NCBI GenBank assembly: GCA_007026445.1 | Contig: VDMD01000007.1 | Location: 558,001 to 622,000, forward strand | DNA length: 64,000 bases | Direction of reading: 5' to 3' | Origin: Schizophyllum amplum | Taxonomy: Eukaryota; Basidiomycota; Agaricomycetes; Agaricales; Schizophyllaceae | In this document: piece after piece, positions 11,211 through 24,161 of the stretch | How positions within the stretch are numbered: the stretch's first letter is position 1 | Layout: the number at the start of each line of letters is the position of its first letter | Translations under genes and position numbers: made by a program | Notes under the pieces: generated by a model | Told to the model about the DNA's origin: nothing | Database searches by the model: none | The model's input: only the letters and a program-made list of their open reading frames with translations

Positions 11211-11260
11211 TCGAAGGAATAACGGCGGAAGCCTTACTAGCCAGATGGTACGGTTCGTGA
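11099..11260 (+). pseudogene. FunK1-A: truncated 5' end of a FunK1 kinase gene
   Basis: The frame from the ATG at 11099 runs 53 codons to a TGA. The first 35 or so residues, with LAPMPFDELLEEFLPQ, match the N-terminus of FunK1-C (LGPMPFDEFLKEF). The remainder has no family resemblance and runs into sequence homologous to the transporter 3' flank. The kinase core, HRD motif and C-terminal half are absent, so this is a 5' remnant left by an internal deletion or a partial duplication. The promoter region is preserved, so a short transcript is possible. It is convergent with the intact transporter at 11624-13479. Confidence 0.8.
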
Positions 11261-11623
11261 AGCGCGTCCCGCGAGTTGCAGTCGTGGCCCAAGCGCACCT
11301 GTGTTTTAGACTCGTAGCGAATATGCCCAAGCGCGTGCGCGCGAAGCATCAGTCTAGGTATGTGAAAGCATAGGAAAGCATACATTGCAAGAGGGCTGGC
11401 GCGAAGAGCCAGACAGGTACAAGTTAGGCGTGCGTAAGTACAGATAAGATGCGGAAGTCCTCGTATCCATGATGAATGGCAAGATAGGTAATATATGCGA
11501 CGGTACCGACCGCCGCGGAATGTATGGCAGTGAACACGGAGAGATATGGCACTGAGCTCGAAGGACGAACTACGCGAGAAACGCGACCTCAAGTCGAGTC
11601 TCGCCGTCGCAGTGCTGGTGCGC

Positions 11624-13479
11624 TCATATTTTCGAGAGCATGAGGCCGATGACGACGTATAGGATCGTCGCGGGCGGCGTCACGATGCAATACGACCAGA
11701 AGATCGTCTTGCTGATCAGCCGCTCGAACGAGTCGCCCGATGCCGCCTGCGTGATCTGCGCGAGCGTGAGCGCCGGTGGCGACGACACCAGCAGCACGTT
11801 GGACACCACAAAGACCGGGCTGCAGGAACATCAGTAAGGGTGCTCAAGACCTCGAAGGGAAGGCAGGAACGCACTCTTCGAAGACATCGTGCCAGTCGTA
11901 TTTGGCGGCGAGCGCCATGAGCGGCATCAGGACAAGGGGCGTCAGGACCATCCGCGACAGGACCGCGATGATCACCGTCTTCGTCTCTCCGGGCTGCAGT
12001 TCCTTCGTGCGCTCGCCCCCGCCGCTCCGCCTCCGAGCCCACCACTCCCGTCGGAAGATATTGCGCACGCTCCGCGCCATGCCCTTTATGCCGCCTGAGC
12101 TGGAGCTCTTCTTGTCGTCCTCTTTGTAGAAGTATGCGCCGAGCACGACGAGCGTCAGCGGGATCGAGCAGTTGCCCGCCTGCGTCAGCGCCCCCTTGAT
12201 AGGCTGCACGTGCATCTCAAGCAAGTGTTGCAGAGGGCGCACGCACGCGACTACGACGCTCGCTGCTGCCGCCCACAGAGGTGCTGTCATAAACTCGGTG
12301 AATGCGGCCCAAGCACGACGCATGTGGCGCGCCCCCCGGCGTGTAGATGCAACGATGCCTGTCGCGCGCTCCTGCTCTTGAGGCTCTTGAAGCGGTTTTG
12401 ACGGCTCGTGGTGCATCGGAAGCGTCGCAGAGGAGCCCGCGGACGTTCCCGGCGCCGTGTCGTCGTACTCATCGTCGGAGCTGGTAGGTGAAGCGGACGG
12501 CAGGGGTGTGGATATCGAAGGAAGATCGACGCGCGATGCGGTGGGTGAGTTTGGGAAAGATCTGTAGTACGTTGTGCGCCGGCGGACAGGCAGCCGGGGA
12601 CGAGGGCGGAGGCCGGCAGAGTCCGCAGCCATGGGCGGGGGACCGGCATCTTCCCTCTCAAGTTCCGCCAAGCTCTCTATGAGCAGCGGCGTCCGCTCGG
12701 AGGGCTCGTCATCGGTGTCGACTGGGCTGACTTCATCGTCGGCTTGAGAAAGTAGGCGAACGCCGTACGACCAGCGCAGGACCATGCCAAGAGTAGAGTA
12801 TAGGACGAGATACGTGAGGGCGCGGCCGACCATGGCGTTCTTGTTGTCCCCCTCATACCATTTGAGGCCCGGGACGGTGACCACCAGACTTTGCATGAGC
12901 GCGATCGGGAGGGAGTTGGAGTTCATGAACATGGCGGAGGCCATGGCGAATGCTCTTGGGTGGGGTCAGAGGCATGTACGGTTGGTGTAGCATAGCACGC
13001 ACCTCTGGGAACGTTTTATGCGCAAGATGACGCCCAAGATGTAGGCGACCGCCATCGACACGACGGTGACGATGATGAAGAAGATAGGAATGACCCATAA
13101 CTCTCGGAGCTTGGCTGCGCGGTCTGTGAGTTTGAGGAAGGGTAGAGGGAAGTATGTGCACGCACCGGGAGACAAGAAGAACGCGACTTTGGAAAAGAGC
13201 AGTGCGGGCGTGAAGAGTGAGACGTTCAGCCGATTCAATTGCTGTGCAGGCGTTAGTGATATGTCCTATCGATATAGTTGTAGGGACTCACCTTTTGCGT
13301 CTTCTTATCTAGCACGCCCCGTCCCGCAAGCAGATATCCAGCGCAACATAACAGAAAGACCTCGAGGATGGACTGCGGGGGGGGGGGGGGGGGGCGTGTG
13401 AGCAACATAACGCCAGTCGTCTTCAGACTCTTACATTGAAGACGGTACCAAGAAGGGGACCAATGGGATTTGCGGTCAT
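11624..13479 (-). CDS. ECM3/auxin-efflux-carrier family membrane transporter (intact copy)
   Basis: Six exons join in phase to roughly 525 residues. The N-terminal half carries about five membrane helices: LLGTVFNSILEVFLLCCAGY, LNVSLFTPALLFSKVAFFLS, LWVIPIFFIIVTVVSMAVAY, MNSNSLPIALMQSLVVTVPG and TYLVLYSTLGMVLRW. A long charged cytosolic loop follows (SERTPLL to RRTTYYRSFPN). The C-terminal helices follow, with NCSIPLTLVVLGAYFY, MVLTPLVLMPLMALAAKYDW, NVLLVSSPPALTLAQITQ and KTIFWSYCIVTPPATILYVV. Split membrane halves around a long loop and the NCSIPLT motif are typical of the PF03547 family that includes yeast Ecm3. Substrates of the fungal members are uncertain. The start is the ATG at 13479 (MTANPIGPLLG). 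A decayed second copy lies at 24950-26500. Confidence 0.9.
13377..13394. repeat. 18-base poly-G run abutting a splice acceptor
   Basis: 18 consecutive G on the plus strand lie in intron 1 of the transporter. In the sense strand this is an all-C tract that leads directly into the acceptor CGCAG, so it occupies the polypyrimidine-tract position. Confidence 0.9.
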
Positions 13480-14147
13480 CAAAGGAGGCGAGGGGGAGAT
13501 GGAAGTCGAGGACAAGTTGAAGTTGAAGCCGAGCAGGGGCAGCAAGCGCGGAGGCTGTCCGCGGAGATCATTATAGCCTATTTAGGCCTGATCCCACGCA
13601 GCACGTGGCTAGGTGACGATTTCATCATGCATACGTCACCACGCGTTCGAACTTTGACCTTCGGCGCACTGCGCACCGCAGTTGAAGCAACGTCGAGAAT
13701 GCACTCGTGAGGCGCGCGCACTCCTGCCTGCTGGTCTAAAAAACCCGGGTATGATCACTCGAGGGTGCACCTGTGGATCAGGTGCGCCGAGCATGTAGCG
13801 AGGGAGCCTCCCGTAGGGCGGACTTACGCTGGCAGACAGGCAGCCAAGGACTAGAATCACGGCCGGTCCTCGCTCAGCAGCCGGTCCAGTGTTCACGCAT
13901 GCCTTGGCGATAGTAATAATCGGGAGAGGGTAGACGCCGCCGTACGCCTGTCGTAAAGGAGACAGACGGGTACCTGCCGAGTGGCAGCGAACGTGAACGC
14001 GCCATGACACGCGAGGTTCATTGCTGTTCTTGTAAGTACCGTCCATAACTTTGCCAGCCCGCAGTTCCAGACCGATAATAAATACTCCAGATTCACTGTA
14101 TCAGAATCATCCACGTCAGGATAAAGTAAAAGAGCCTGCGGAGTCGT
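13480..14147. other. Spacer between transporter promoter and YIP4 3' end
   Basis: No supported gene. Two overlapping minus-strand frames exist (up to 136 codons) but show no domain, membrane pattern or conserved motif. Confidence 0.5.
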
Positions 14148-15347
14148 TCAGCACCAGCACCACATCCACCCAACGAAAGCAACGCACAACAGGGGATACA
14201 CCGCAAGCAGGATGCGTTGCGGCTCGATTTTCGTGCCGTCCAAGAAGTTGACGGACGCCCAGATACACCATGCCCACGCGAGGAGGGCTAGCGGCGCGCG
14301 CACGTAGATGACGTGCACGAAGCAGGAGACGAACGCGGCGATGTTGAGGGGGGCGACGCAGTAGCCCAGTGTGCAGAGGCCCTGGAAGAAGGATCTACGG
14401 GGGCTGTCAGACTTCTTGATTGGAGGTTGATAGATGCTCTTACACTCGACCTCCGAGGAGCTGTGGCAGTCAGGTGAGAGTCGAGGTCAAAAGTATAAAG
14501 ACGTACCTTGGCTTGTACTGTGACCACGAGAGCGCCTAGGGAGCAGATGACAACGACTGCCGTGAAGACGCCGATGGAATGATCGGGTGGCGCCTGTATT
14601 CGAGTGAACTAGGGGTCACGGCAGAGGGAAATCCGACGCACGTTGATGCTGAGCATGATGCCCAACGTGAGGCATAGGATGAGGGGTCCCCAGAGGTCCC
14701 AGTCCCTGGATCACAAGTTGGTGGTCATGATCAGCGAGCAGCATAAGCACCCACTTCAGCACCTCCCGCCCTGATGATTTACGCGGATATAGGACGTGTA
14801 CGAGCTTCGTGTAGATGGACAATGCGTCGCGGGCCTAGGGCGCCCTTTAGCTGAACATCTCGCAGAAAGGGCACTATCACGTACAATGGTGGTGGTGACA
14901 GGTTCGTCGAGCGTGTCTCCGCCGGTGTATCTGCCATATACCCATTGGCTGCAAGCTCGGGCAGCACGGTGACACGTATGCTCACCGCGTCTCGACGCGC
15001 ATCCCGCCAACGGTCTGCCTCGTTGCTTGGGGGGCAGGCGCAGTAGACGTCCCTATGTTCCCTGACAGACCTGGACTCGAGACGCGCCCGTTCCCAGACG
15101 GTGGCGCGAGCTGCTCGGGTTCGCGCGCGCGGTTCTTGCCCTTGTCGGGGACGGGGCTCGGAAGGGCGGCGTTAGTGAAGCCGGGCATGTTCTCCTCGTC
15201 AAACTCTTCATCGTCGTCATCTGCTGGGATAAATTGAGAGGATGCGGCGAGGGGAGTGCGCGCGGGGTCCATGGCGCGAATGGGAGATGGGCGAGCGGAC
15301 GCAGACGCGGGCGCCACGCGAGCACCGTGGTCACGCGTTCGTGACAT
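14148..15347 (-). CDS. YIP4: YIP4/YIPF6-like Golgi membrane protein
   Basis: This is a Yip1-domain protein of the Golgi that interacts with Rab GTPases in vesicle traffic. An acidic, disordered N-terminus leads to TGGDTLDEPVTTTI, ARDALSIYTKLVHVLYPR and KDWDLWGPLILCLTLGIM. The helices VFTAVVVICSLGALVV, SFFQGLCTLGYCVAPLNIAA and LALLAWAWCIWASVNFL follow, ending near ILLAVYPLLCVVIGW. These match the YIPF6/Yip4 pattern. At least seven exons are needed, about 300 residues in all. One is a 17-nt microexon at 14460-14444 that encodes LLGGR plus two bases and joins QAK to VSFFQG in phase. The ATG at 15347 is used; an in-frame ATG at 15272 (MDPARTPLA) is an alternative. It is divergent from RPT2. Confidence 0.9.
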
Positions 15348-15431
15348 TGCTTGTCACTACGCGCTGACGCGTCGCGCGAAATCCAAAGTCAGAGTCTTCA
15401 AGCCCTTCGTTTCTTACTTCCAACCTTCATC
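15348..15431. promoter_or_regulatory. 84-bp divergent promoter region between YIP4 and RPT2
   Basis: Only 84 bp separate the two start codons, so both 5' leaders and both core promoters must overlap here or extend into the genes. No TATA box is visible. If YIP4 starts at 15272 the gap is 159 bp. Confidence 0.5.
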
Positions 15432-16979
<1,548 letters not shown>

Positions 16980-17280
16980 TGTTGCATACACCGTACACTA
17001 TTCCAATGTTCCTCCATGATCGTCATTCTGATTCATTCTCCCCTTTGCGCTCTCCCGACCTTCGCGGCGGGGATGTCGAGACTCGATGGCTTCTATGTTC
17101 GGTCACGCGACGGCAACACCAAGGGTCTGATTGTGAGAGCGCCCCACCTGCCGGATGATACATACCCGTATGTTGTCAAGTGACCCGACGATCCGGAAGA
17201 AGCGGGGGAGGGCGACATATATATGTCAGATCCCTTCTGACCAGCACACTCTGGTTGCATTCGCCACCGCGAGGGATACT
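16980..17280 (+). promoter_or_regulatory. Spacer with TATA box of the GMC oxidoreductase gene
   Basis: 301 bp between the RPT2 stop and the GMC start. A TATATAT box at 17218-17224 lies about 57 bp before the ATG at 17281. No further gene was seen. Confidence 0.55.
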
Positions 17281-19953
17281 ATGGTCGATCATGTCCTCAT
17301 CCAACAACGCCTCGGGGCTCTCGTTGCATCTCTCTTCGCGCCTCGCGCAGCACGCAGACGTCTAGCATGGGCATCTGCGGGACTGGCCGCGCTTACGCTG
17401 ATTATACGCTTCTACGCGCGACATCCAAGACTTAAGGGGCTCGAAAGTCTTGGGTCTACCGCTCGCAAACTGCGCTCGGATGCCGTGGTGGACTTCGGGG
17501 AATACGACTTCATCATAGTAGGCGGAGGTCAGTCCAATGCATCTCATCTCGCACCGAATGTTGTGGTTTACGGCAAGACAGGTACTTCTGGCTGTGTTCT
17601 GGCGTCACGGCTGAGCGAGGACCCATCGGTGCGTGTGTTGGTGCTGGAGGCGGGTGGAAGGTAAGAGGATTGTGGGGCTGTACTGGCAAGGAACAGTTGG
17701 ATTGACAAAGGCTTCCGGCTGCAGCGGCAAGGCGCTCCTGCTCACGCGGTGGCCGTCTACGTTCGGTCTGCTTTTCCGCGGAAAGCACGACTATGCGATA
17801 TATACGGAGCCGCAGCCTCATGCGGGTGGCAAGAGGAAGTTCTGGCCGAGAGGTGAGTAGATCTTGATTGACTAAGTTTGCGAAAACAGCGTCAATGAGC
17901 TGACTCGACGAATTCTAGGAAAGATGCTGGGTGGTTGTGAGTGATTTGGCAGATGTTATGCTCTACGAACTCACAAGCACGGGCAGGCTCATCTATCAAC
18001 GCAATGATGGCACAGTACGGTGCGCCGCAGGACTTCGACGACTGGGCACGTGTGAACGAAGACCCGTCGTGGGCATGGAGTAATCTCCAGAGGCGAGTTC
18101 TTCTGATTCTTGTGTGCATTTCTTCTAGCTGACCTGCGGCCACAGATACTTCGCGAAGTTTGAGAAATGCTTGCCCGACGCACGGTATCACACGGAGGAT
18201 ATGTCGTACCGCGGAACTACAGGGCCGATGCGTGTTGGATTCTTCAATCATGCCACGGAGCTTGGTGCCGCTTTTATAAACGCCTGCGTGAATGCGGGAA
18301 TCCCGCATACGCAGGACTTCAATGGCCCCAATGGCACCACGGGCGTGAGCAGGGTGAGCTCATTTTGTTCGCATTTGTATACTCGTTTGCTGACCACGTC
18401 CTTGCAGATCAGTTGAGCGGAAATGTTTCCTCTGCATCGCAGTGGTACTGAACAGCGGACAGTGACCTACGTGGACGAAAAGCGGCGGCGTGTCTCGTCT
18501 GAGACGGCCTACCTTACGCCGGATGTCCTGGCACGGGACAATCTCAGAGTGGTCACGAATGCACAAGTGACGAAGATTTTGTTCGACCAAGCATCGGGCG
18601 CGGATGGTCCTCGAGCAACTGGAGTCGAGTTCGCGTACGCGAAGAACGGGCCACGGTTCCGTGCCTTCGCGAAGAAGGAGGTTATCGTGTCGTGAGTATA
18701 TGTGGTATATCTTCGAAAATGCGGCTCGTTGACCAATTGTGTATAGCGCTGGGGCTGTACATTCACCGCAGGTAAGTGAAATGTATTGCAACGGTTCAGG
18801 TTCAAGGTAACTGACAACGTGTTCTTAGATCCTCCTTCTTTCTGGCCTTGGACCAGCAGGAGACCTTGTTCAGCACGGCATCCCCGTCGTGCGTGATATG
18901 CCCGCCGTGGGGGACAACCTTGTGGACCACCCCATATTGGACTTGTACTTCAAGGACAAGCTCAACGCCTCTCTCAAGTTCTTAAAGCCAGCCAACATTT
19001 CCGATGCCTTCAAGCTAGTCTGTGCAGTCTTCAGGTATCTGGTTTTGAAGAAGGGTGGTCCGCTCGCCACAAATGTACGCACAACAGTGGCCTTTGCGTA
19101 TGCTAGTTGCTGACCTATTGTGGCGCAGCTCGGCGAGTCTGCCGCTTTCATCCGCGCGGATGACCAAGGACTCTTCCCCAATGCTGAAGAAAAGCTGGGC
19201 GATGCTCTCTCTGAGGCAGGCGCCCCTGACCTCGAGCTTTTCACAACGCCGTTCGCATATAAGGAGCATGGCGACGTGGCTTTTGATGTGCATACATTTG
19301 CCATGCATTGTTATGTGCTCAGGTACGCGCGCCTCAATTCGTTTACATCGCTTTTCCTGATAAGCCTTCAGACCAAGTAGCTCAGGTTCGATTCGCTTAC
19401 GCTCCTCTGATCCCTGGGCACCGCCCGTGGTGAACCCGAAGTGCGTTGTTCATCCTCCAGCGCATCTCTTTAATGCCCGCTTGCTTACCTTTTATGCAGC
19501 TACTTGCAGGATACGCGAGATCTCGCGCTCCTCCGCCGTGGTGCACGCTTCCTCCTGCGCATCGCGCAGACGGCACCGCTCGTCGACAAGCTCGACAACG
19601 CATGCACGCGGCCCGATCTAGATCACTCAACACATAACCTATCGGATACAGAGCTGGACCATCTCATCCGCGACCGATGCGAGACTGTGTATCATCCAGC
19701 GCGCACTTGCCGGATGGCCCCGGATGGCGTTGTTGACAATCGCCTGCGCGTACATGGGATACGAGGCCTACGCGTATGCGATGCGAGCGTGTTCACGAAT
19801 ATCGTGTCTGGACATACTGTGAGTGAGCGACGAGGACAACATGAACTGAAAGGCTGATTTCGACTATAGGCGGGTGCCTGCTACGCCATCGCCGAGAAAT
19901 TGGCAGACGATCTCAAAGCCGAGTACGCTGTCCAGCGGACAAAAACTGAATGA
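17281..19953 (+). CDS. Membrane-anchored GMC-family FAD oxidoreductase
   Basis: GMC enzymes are flavin-dependent alcohol or aldose oxidases and dehydrogenases. This gene has many short introns and predicts roughly 600 residues. An N-terminal hydrophobic helix ([17 protein letters not shown]) comes before the dinucleotide fold [20 protein letters not shown]. An intron splits that glycine motif. GKMLGGCSSINAM matches GMC signature 1 and [18 protein letters not shown] matches signature 2. The C-terminal domain has [34 protein letters not shown] and [20 protein letters not shown]. The two histidines in HPARTC and SGHT fit the catalytic pair. The helix suggests type II membrane anchoring or an uncleaved signal, unlike soluble secreted aryl-alcohol oxidases. 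The substrate cannot be inferred. Some internal exon borders (about 18355-18465 and 19320-19500) are less certain. Confidence 0.88.
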
Positions 19954-20280
19954 TGCCATGCGAATCGCAGACTACAGCAGGATCCTGGTCACCATCGCCA
20001 ATGTCTACCGCCACCCCTTCTATCCCTACGCCATTAACACCACGAATGTACAAATACATTGCGCGCCCGTATGCATGTAGCTGTCAGTACAGTAAAGTCC
20101 AAGTCTTCCGAGGTGGATTGTACAGACGCCCGCATCATCCCCCCCAGGTTCAAAGTAAGTAGTTACGCTCAAAGTCGCTAGATAGACTAAATTGTCCGAG
20201 AGAATATGTGCAACTTGAAGTAGACCTCGAAAGAAGGCAAGAGCCATAGCGCCAGATAGGCATCCGACTTACAGCCTTGT
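19954..20280. other. Convergent 3' flanks of GMC and GH17 genes
   Basis: 327 bp between two stop codons facing each other. No gene was seen; both 3' UTRs and polyadenylation sites must lie here. Confidence 0.5.
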
Positions 20281-22289
20281 CTAATCGCAGGTGGGGATCG
20301 TGACGTTCTTTAGAGTCCGGCTAGTGGAAAGATCAGCATAGATCGTGAAACCCTTGGGAGGATATACGCACTCAGAGTTGAACAGCCCCCACCAGCCCTC
20401 CACACCACCGTACGTTTCGTCCTTCCACTCTTCATCAAAGAACTAGCCAGAGGTTAGAGAAAATTTCCGGGCGAAATAAAATACCGCGTGCGACGCACCT
20501 CGAAGAAAAAGTACTCTGTACCATTCGCGTTTGCTTGACAGACAAAATCGTCCAGGAAGATCTGCAGATTGGCTTCTGATGCGTCCGAGGCACCATTCGA
20601 CTCGCTGTCTGTATCGGACGATTTCTGTGAAAGAAGGCGAGTCAGTTGGTGCTCACATGGACACGACCAACCAGTCGGGAGATATCCCACTTGCCAAACT
20701 GGCACTCACCGTCGGCCAGCCAGTTTCGGCGATGTACATTGTCGGCGTATTACTGACTTCGTCAGAGATACTGACGTCGTTCTCCTGGAAGAAAGACCAC
20801 GTCCATGTCGCGGCGTCATCGATGCTCACGTCGCCGAACCACGGGTGTACATTAGCCATCTACAAGCGGGAACGTAAGCACAACAAGTTTAAAGAGTGAT
20901 AACTAAATCGAGAATCAAGATCATGAGGAAGCGCATTAGAGACCTACACCGTAGTCCACCTCCGACAGCAACGCCTCGTTGAAGTAGGCGCCCGCATCCG
21001 CCGTGCCGACTGGTAAGTCCACGCTGAGGTCGCTCAGCATGCTGCGTGTGTCCGTTATGTTCGTGATGAGCATGTTCGCTCCGGTTGTGCCAACGGTGCC
21101 AGTTACGTCGTCCGTTCCCTGGCTCTCGACGTAACTGCGGTAGAATTCAGGGCTGATCCTTTTCTACTGAGCGCAGAGAATACATACTTGAGCATGAATT
21201 CATTTCCAACGGTGATGCCGCTGGAGATTGGCGTCAGTGAGAGAGCAGTCAATAATAAGAGAACCAAAAGCCTACCCAATGTGGTCTGTGCCATAAGTCT
21301 GAATGACTTCCTTGATTGTGTCGCGCTGCCGCTCGTACGCTTCGCCAGCGTCCGTAGCGGAGATGTAGTTGCCGAGCCACACGGTGAGGTCGACCTTCGT
21401 CTGTACTATCGCCTCGAGTACCAACGCGGACTGGTTACAATCAGCACCGTACAGCCGGACGCGCTGAAACCAGTGTCAGTAAAGGCGCTGTGCGAGAGCG
21501 AGCTGCCTACGGTCGTGATCTGGGATAAGAGCTGGACGTCTTTGATTATATCGTCTATAAGGGAGTTGGCGTCAATTGTGCCAATACAGCCACACGAGGT
21601 TGACCTACCCAATGAATTCCCACAGTTAGCGTCCAGCTGCGACCCGGCTGGGGTGTCTGCAACACCTATCAGCCAATGATGTATATAGACCGATCGTAGC
21701 ACGTACAAGCGATTCCATAGAAGGAGACATGCAGATTCTCGTCCTTGTCGAAATTGCTTGGATCGGATGACGACGACGATGAGTTCGAGGAGCTGGAAGA
21801 CGCCGATGACGAGCTGCTGTTCTTCCGCGAGACCAGCACGCCAGCAATTATGCCTGCGACAGCACCGGCAACGAGCAAGCCAACTACTGCAATGACCTGC
21901 AACCAAGTCAGCATTTATCAGAAGGGCTTTGTATGGCACTCACCCAACACCGTCGAGACTTATTCGAACTCTGTTTCTCCGTCCATTGCGAGCCCATGGC
22001 TGCACCGTCATCCCATTCGTGGTCGATATTGCGCATATAGGAGCCACCGGCGTCAGTGTCTGCCGCAAGGGGTGGCGTGTACTGTGCGAGAGGGATGTCT
22101 TGGGATGCATTGAGATTCTGCGTCGATCCATGCGGAGACGCGTCTCGAAAGCGATGAGCGGGCTAGATGGCAGTGTAAGGAAGCCGTTTCCAAACGATCG
22201 TAGAGGGGACGTGCGGGTACGTTCTCATAGTAGTCCTGCAAGTCGGTATGCGTCGAGGTGCGAGGTTGGTCCCTGTAAGGAGAGTGCAT
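20281..22289 (-). CDS. Membrane-anchored glycoside hydrolase family 17 (beta-1,3-glucanase type)
   Basis: GH17 enzymes cleave or remodel beta-1,3-glucan in the fungal wall. A cytosolic N-terminus (MHSPYRDQPRTSTHTD, then DIPLAQYTPPLAADTDAG) leads to one membrane helix, VIAVVGLLVAGAVAGIIAGV. A serine-rich linker of about 20 residues and DENLHVSFYGIAYTP-type catalytic domain start follow. GITVGNEFML carries the expected acid/base glutamate and YIAETGWPT the nucleophile glutamate. The domain closes with FFDEEWKDE, GGVEGWWGLFNSD and NVTIPTC before the stop. Type II topology places the enzyme outside the plasma membrane or in the secretory lumen. The start at 22289 is the first ATG in frame; the first intron donor (GTACCC) is inferred from phase only. 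Middle exons are many and short. Confidence 0.88.
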
Positions 22290-23134
22290 CGGAGCGGTCA
22301 AAGGAGAAGTTTCCGGTTCAGAAATGAGAGACGTGCAGGAAGTGGGAGATGGGAAAGGGATGGGAGGCTGTGACCGCGCGTTATGGGCGGCTGCGGCGCA
22401 ACTGCGCGTTCGAATGTCCGACCTTGCGCATAAGTAGCAGGCCCGGCAATTAGCAATAACAGTGCTTTCAAGAATAGGTGCCGCAGCTCTTCGAGACCGT
22501 ACCTATTTCGCCGATATTTTGAAGCGGCGGCCGAAGACGTGCCCGAGGCGCTGAACACGGCCGATCCAAAAACAGAAAAACAAAGAAATGCCCGTTTCGG
22601 GATGCTCTTAGCGTTCGTCTTGAATTGCCGATGACAACTGCTTCCGGGGTCGACTCACCTCACAGTTCCTCACTGCGCCTCATAAGTCAAAGATGGGCCG
22701 TTTTATGAGCGCATCTGCGCGGGAGACAAGTCAAAGTGCCTGAAGGACGGAACTCAGAGTCCAAGATGCGGTCACGTTTCGCCTGCGCGGCCAGCGGTAG
22801 AAAGGTGGAAGAGCATCCAATGTTTGCAGCAGGAGAACATCGGGACATGAGTACTGAGCGCTGAGCTGGTACTGAAGCAGGGCAAGGTATCTGAGTCGTG
22901 GACTGGTCGCACAAGACGGAGGCGGAAAGCCCAGAATGGCAAGGTCACGGTGCGTGGGAATCGCAGTTCATAGCATCAACACGTATAAATACCACATACG
23001 TCGTATCCACATAAGAAGAGTGCTTGCTCGAGGACATGTTTATCTGTTCACGCCGCCTCATCGTCTCTGATCTCGCTTCGAGCAGGCGTTCAAATGTACG
23101 TTGAGTCAAAGCCCGCTATATTTTGTTCGTCAAA
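22290..23134. other. Spacer upstream of GH17
   Basis: No supported gene. The right edge coincides with the end of the inverted duplication that carries the small membrane gene. Confidence 0.5.
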
Positions 23135-23431
23135 AGGATACAATTCTCAATCGTGATGAAGCTACATCGTAAACAGGGCTCGTAGGTAAAGAAACATGAA
23201 AGACATAATGATATGAGATAAACATAGTGGTCGTCGCGGTGCGTGCGTAGAAATCGTCAACAAAGTCCCAGGCCTCGCAGAGGCGTCTAGAAATACAGCT
23301 CGAAGAAACCGATGACAGCGATAGTGGTGATGATGGAGAACGTGGCGGTAATGATGCGTTGTGAGATGCGGCGTATGGACAGTCGGCGCGCGAATATTGT
23401 GCGCTAGTGGGTGTTGATGGTGAGCTCGACT

Positions 23432-24079
23432 TTATAGTCGGCGAGACATGACGAGCCAGCCGGCGATGCCAGCGGCTGCGCCAAGAAGGATGAGAGCGAT
23501 GAGGGCATATAGGCACCTGAAAGTCTGCGTCAGCGCCATGTTCGGAGTTGACATACACATCGAATGTAACTGACCTCTTAGCCCATTTCACCTCGACGCT
23601 GCGAATATGCGCGACGATGCGCGCGCGCTCCTCCGCCGTCTTCTCCGGCATCCACGCGGCCTCGACGTCCTCATCGGACGGCGCCGCGGGTGCGGTCAAT
23701 GGCGTGAGCAGGATGCAGGACCCGATGATCCAGAATAGAGGGAACACTGAAGTCCGCGTCAGTCCTTGTTCATTGGACACTGCTGAAGAAGTTACTCACA
23801 GAAACCGAACTTGAACAAGAACATCGCGAGCGTCGTAGGCTCGTACTTGGCCGTGTACTCCGGAGGAGAGGGGTCCTCCTCATACGCGGGTGGTGCCTCG
23901 GCCGACAGCCGCCGGTCGTGCCGACTGGTGTGGGTGGGCGCGGCCGTGAGAGCGTACCCGAAGAACGAGTCCATCGGGTTCATCTCGAGTGTAGTATGCG
24001 CGTCGTGCGTGACCGCGGTGGCGGGCGGGCTGAGCACCGCGACGGTGGTAGAGGTAGGCGCAACAAGTGAAGAAGACAT
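23432..24079 (-). CDS. Small PPxY membrane protein, left copy
   Basis: Three exons give roughly 175 residues. The cytosolic N-terminus has SFFGYALTAAPTH and a WW-ligand motif in SAEAPPAYEEDPSPPEY (PPAY, and a second near-match PPEY), suggesting recruitment of a Rsp5-type ubiquitin ligase. Two membrane helices follow: FGFLFPLFWIIGSCILLTPL and LYALIALILLGAAAGIAGWL, separated by a charged segment (EKTAEERARIVAHIRSVEV). The protein ends SRRL. No named family was recognised; similar small proteins seem common in Agaricomycetes. A near-identical inverted copy lies at 35349-35993. PPxY function is inferred. Confidence 0.85.
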
Positions 24080-24155
24080 GTCTGAGTCGCTGACAATCAA
24101 TGAATATCAGAAGGGTGGCAGTAGTGGGGAGATCCGTCAGCAGAGACAGCGGCGC

Positions 24156-24161
24156 TATATA
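24156..24161 (-). promoter_or_regulatory. TATA box of left PPxY membrane gene
   Basis: A TATATA core within GCTATATAGC lies about 80 bp before the start codon. The right copy has the same motif about 135 bp before its start because of the longer leader. Confidence 0.55.
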
